DNA from: an uncultured Oscillibacter sp.
GTDB taxonomy: Bacteria; Bacillota; Clostridia; Oscillospirales; Oscillospiraceae
Assembly (NCBI GenBank): GCA_946530565.1
Contig: CAMNAE010000052.1
Location: 1-8,396 of the forward strand
DNA length: 8,396 nucleotides
Direction: 5' to 3'
The notes beneath the pieces are model-generated. The model was given only the letters and a program-made list of their open reading frames with translations. It ran no database searches and was not told the origin of the DNA. This document shows, piece by piece, positions 6,416 through 8,396 of the stretch. The stretch's first letter is position 1; every line of letters starts with the position of its first letter. A program made the translations under genes and the position numbers.

Positions 6416-7218
6416 GATTCGCCCCCGCATATGATCAGTGCACCCTGCAGGCCTCTGAGATCCCCCATGCGGCGATGCGACCAGAAAAGATCGCTCTCAC
6501 AGGCTGTGCAGCGATTTGCCGTATCGATGTGCTCCGGAAGCACGCCGGCTCCCAGTAGCCAGAGACGGTTCAGTCCGGCCAGATCCACATAAGTCTTGGC
6601 CCCGCGCTTTTCAAGATATTGTTCGGCAGCCTTACCAAGCGCCGCGCGCATGGCGTCCGGCACGTCATCATCTGTTTCAAAGCAGCATTGCCCGATGCAC
6701 GGACCGATCGAAACTCGCACATCCTCAGGACGCGAGGCGAAGCTGCGCTGCAGCTCGCGTATCACCTTTGCCGTGATCCCGGCAGCACAGCCGCGCCAGC
6801 CTGCGTGACAGGCGCCGACCGCGCCGCTGACCGGATCGTGATAGAGCAGGATCCCACAGTCCGCCGAGAAAACGCACAGACCGAGGCCAGGTTCATCCGT
6901 GATCAGCGCGTCGGCCGTATAGGGGGGTTCATCCCGATAGTCGCTGAGCGCATCGCGAAGGGTCACCTGTCGGACTGTGGTCTCATGGACTTGATGGCTG
7001 ATGACAAGGCGCGATGTGTCAAGTGAAAGAGCTTCACAGATAATACGATAGTTTTCCCGGCTGTTATCTACGCTGTCTCCGTGTCCGAGCCTTAGATTAA
7101 GGCTTGAAAAAGGGCCGGAAGATACCCCGCCCGGGCGGGTCGTAAAAGCGTGGCTCACAGGGATCAAAGAAGAGGTACCCAGCGTCAAAGCTCCGCGTGT
7201 TAGAAAGGTGACAGCCAT
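6412..7218 (-). CDS. pgeF: Peptidoglycan editing factor PgeF (YfiH/YlmD, Cu-oxidase_4 'laccase domain')
   Basis: 268 residues, full length for the family. HAFTTRPGGVSSGPFSSLNL (23-42) is the N-terminal signature. QVHE (76-79), SADC (118-121) and CHAGWRG (137-143) supply the expected metal ligands His78, Cys121 and His138, equivalent to the H, C and H of E. coli YfiH. IGPCIGQCCFE (171-181) is the following conserved loop. E. coli PgeF keeps L-Ser out of the L-Ala position of peptidoglycan stem peptides; family members have also been reported to have purine nucleoside phosphorylase/adenosine deaminase or polyphenol oxidase activity, so the activity is not fixed by sequence. AAAGGA (7229-7234) lies 10 bases before ATG 7218. 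The gene begins only 20 bases after the secA terminator and ends in an ATGA overlap with the solute-binding lipoprotein gene. Confidence 0.94.
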   Translation of the reverse strand: MAVTFLTRGALTLGTSSLIPVSHAFTTRPGGVSSGPFSSLNLRLGHGDSVDNSRENYRIICEALSLDTSRLVISHQVHETTVRQVTLRDALSDYRDEPPYTADALITDEPGLGLCVFSADCGILLYHDPVSGAVGACHAGWRGCAAGITAKVIRELQRSFASRPEDVRVSIGPCIGQCCFETDDDVPDAMRAALGKAAEQYLEKRGAKTYVDLAGLNRLWLLGAGVLPEHIDTANRCTACESDLFWSHRRMGDLRGLQGALIICGGES

Positions 7219-7228
7219 AACTCAAACG

Positions 7229-7234
7229 TCCTTT
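7229..7234 (-). promoter_or_regulatory. Ribosome binding site of pgeF
   Basis: Read on the minus strand this is AAAGGA, 10 bases upstream of ATG 7218. It starts only four bases after the T run of the secA terminator, so almost no leader separates the two elements. Confidence 0.6.
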
Positions 7235-7237
7235 CCG

Positions 7238-7273
7238 AAAAAAAGGGCGGGGAGCCGAATCGCTCTCCGCTCC
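7238..7273 (-). terminator. Intrinsic terminator of secA
   Basis: Read on the minus strand, GGAGCGGAGAGC is followed by the loop GATTCG and then GCTCCCCGCCC and seven T residues (7238-7244). The stem has two A/C mismatches on this strand; on the plus strand the same positions become G-T wobbles and the stem is followed by TTTTT (7274-7278), so it could work in both directions. It starts 11 bases after the secA stop codon and ends 20 bases before pgeF. Confidence 0.8.
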
Positions 7274-7284
7274 TTTTTATAAAC

Positions 7285-8396
7285 TCATTCGAGGTTGGAG
7301 TGATACTCTTTGCAGGTGCACTTCTTCCACTTCAGTCCGCTGCCGCAGGGGCAGGGATCGTTGCGGCCGATCTTCTTCACCCTCTGGGGCTGTTTCTTCG
7401 GCGCGCTCCCGTCGCCGCCGACGTTTTCGACAGTCGCCTTGGCAACGCGCTCACGCTTGACCTCCTCGTCCTTGCGCAGGCGCACCGAGTAGAGCCGACG
7501 GACGGTCTCCTCCTGGATCGCGGCAACCATTTCGTCGAACATGTCCAGAGACTCACGCTTGTAGGCGTCGACCGGGTTCGTATTGCCGTAGGCCTGCAGG
7601 CGGATGCCCTGCTTGAGATCCTCCATCGCGTCGATGTGATCCATCCAGTACTCGTCGACGACGCGCAGCAGGATCACGCGCTCGACCTCACGCATCACAT
7701 TCGGTGTGAGCTCTGTCTCCTTCGCCTGGTAGGTCTTCTCGGCAGCGGCGATGAGCTGCTCACAGATCTGATCCTGATCGGCGCCGCTGAGAGCTTCAGC
7801 CGACATGCTCACGGAGCCCGGGAGGAAATACGTGCCCTCGAGCGAGCGCAGCAGTTCACGCCAGGCATTCTCGTTCAGGCTGTTATTCTCGGCAAAGGCG
7901 AGCGCAACGCGGTTTCGGATCGTCGTGTGCATCATATTCAGCACGGTCTCCTTGATATCCATGCCGTCGAGCACCTGGCGGCGCTGATCGTAGATGATCT
8001 CGCGCTGCTTGTTCATAACGTCATCGTATTCGATGACGGATTTGCGGGACTGGAAGTTGCGGCTTTCGACTGTAGTCTGAGCGTTCTCAATGGCCTTAGA
8101 GAGCATCTTTGCCTCGATCGGAGTATCCTCGTCCATATCGAAGCGTTCCATCATACCAGTGATCCGCTCACCGCCGAAGAGGCGCATCAGATCGTCCTCG
8201 AGCGAGATGTAGAAACGGGTCTCACCGGGATCGCCCTGGCGGCCGGCGCGGCCGCGGAGCTGATTGTCGATACGGCGCGACTCGTGGCGCTCGGTGCCGA
8301 GGATGCAGAGGCCGCCCTGCTCAAGGACTTTTTCTTTTTCTTCAGCGCAGAGATGCTTCATCTGGTCGAGGATCGCCGCGCATTTTTCGACGTCCT
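7285..8396 (-). CDS. secA: Preprotein translocase ATPase SecA, C-terminal part (partial)
   Basis: The last 370 codons of SecA; the N-terminal ATPase and preprotein-binding domains lie beyond the window edge. SecA is the cytoplasmic motor that drives unfolded preproteins through SecYEG. Visible are the NBD2 segment GTERHESRRIDNQLRGRAGRQGDPG with the helicase motif VI arginines, the scaffold/helical-wing region (RNFQSRKSVIEYDDVMNKQR and RVVDEYWMDHIDAMEDLKQGI), the conserved NPVDAYKRES, a charged linker, and the zinc-binding tail GRNDPCPCGSGLKWKKCTCKEYH. The tail cysteines are spaced CXCX8CXC (within 7312-7353), whereas the usual form is CXCX8CH or CXCX8CC. The fourth ligand is therefore either the cysteine at +2 or the later histidine. 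This tail normally binds SecB or ribosome/phospholipid. The stop at 7285-7287 is followed closely by an intrinsic terminator. Confidence 0.97.
   Translation of the reverse strand, partial: DVEKCAAILDQMKHLCAEEKEKVLEQGGLCILGTERHESRRIDNQLRGRAGRQGDPGETRFYISLEDDLMRLFGGERITGMMERFDMDEDTPIEAKMLSKAIENAQTTVESRNFQSRKSVIEYDDVMNKQREIIYDQRRQVLDGMDIKETVLNMMHTTIRNRVALAFAENNSLNENAWRELLRSLEGTYFLPGSVSMSAEALSGADQDQICEQLIAAAEKTYQAKETELTPNVMREVERVILLRVVDEYWMDHIDAMEDLKQGIRLQAYGNTNPVDAYKRESLDMFDEMVAAIQEETVRRLYSVRLRKDEEVKRERVAKATVENVGGDGSAPKKQPQRVKKIGRNDPCPCGSGLKWKKCTCKEYHSNLE

Noticed and set aside
6416..6430. ATG 6430 as the start of the solute-binding lipoprotein
   Set aside because: ATG 6415 gives the standard MKRL signal peptide and the ATGA overlap with pgeF; the extra MRGRI has no support.

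Overview
The window reads as ordinary chromosome from a GC-rich (by eye roughly 55-58 %) Gram-positive bacterium, most likely a member of the Clostridia (Oscillospiraceae/Ruminococcaceae-like). The basis is the tandem YfmF/YfmH-type M16 peptidase pair next to lgt, strong AGGAGG-type ribosome binding sites, ATGA stop/start overlaps, and a SecA ending in a CPCGSG...KKCTC tail. No mobile element, tRNA, rRNA, CRISPR array or phage gene is visible.

Plus strand, 1-4772: a tightly packed operon. It starts with the 3' end of a membrane protein resembling the PrsW family. Two M16-family peptidase homologues follow: YfmF-like without the zinc motif, then YfmH-like with HXXEH, joined by an ATGA overlap. 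Next comes prolipoprotein diacylglyceryl transferase (lgt), which carries an unusual acidic C-terminal tail, and then folD, whose ribosome binding site and start codon lie inside the coding sequence of that tail. A hairpin followed by a T run (4795-4841) closes the operon.

Minus strand, 8396-4919: the 3' part of secA comes first and ends at an intrinsic terminator (7238-7273). A two-gene unit follows: pgeF (yfiH/ylmD, 'laccase-domain' peptidoglycan editing factor) joined by an ATGA overlap to a solute-binding lipoprotein of the SBP_bac_5 (oligopeptide/MppA-like) family. The two strands converge on the 146-base gap 4773-4918, which holds the folD terminator and a second hairpin.

Functionally the window leans to the cell envelope: protein export (SecA), lipoprotein maturation (Lgt), a likely intramembrane protease, a probable composite M16 peptidase, a peptidoglycan quality-control enzyme and a lipoprotein that would itself be an Lgt substrate. 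FolD (one-carbon metabolism) is the exception. I see no clearly novel system. The most interesting signals are the split of M16 active-site features between two coupled genes, the acidic Lgt tail with folD's start nested in it, the pgeF-SBP coupling, and the terminator-like hairpin that leaves almost no room for a pgeF promoter.
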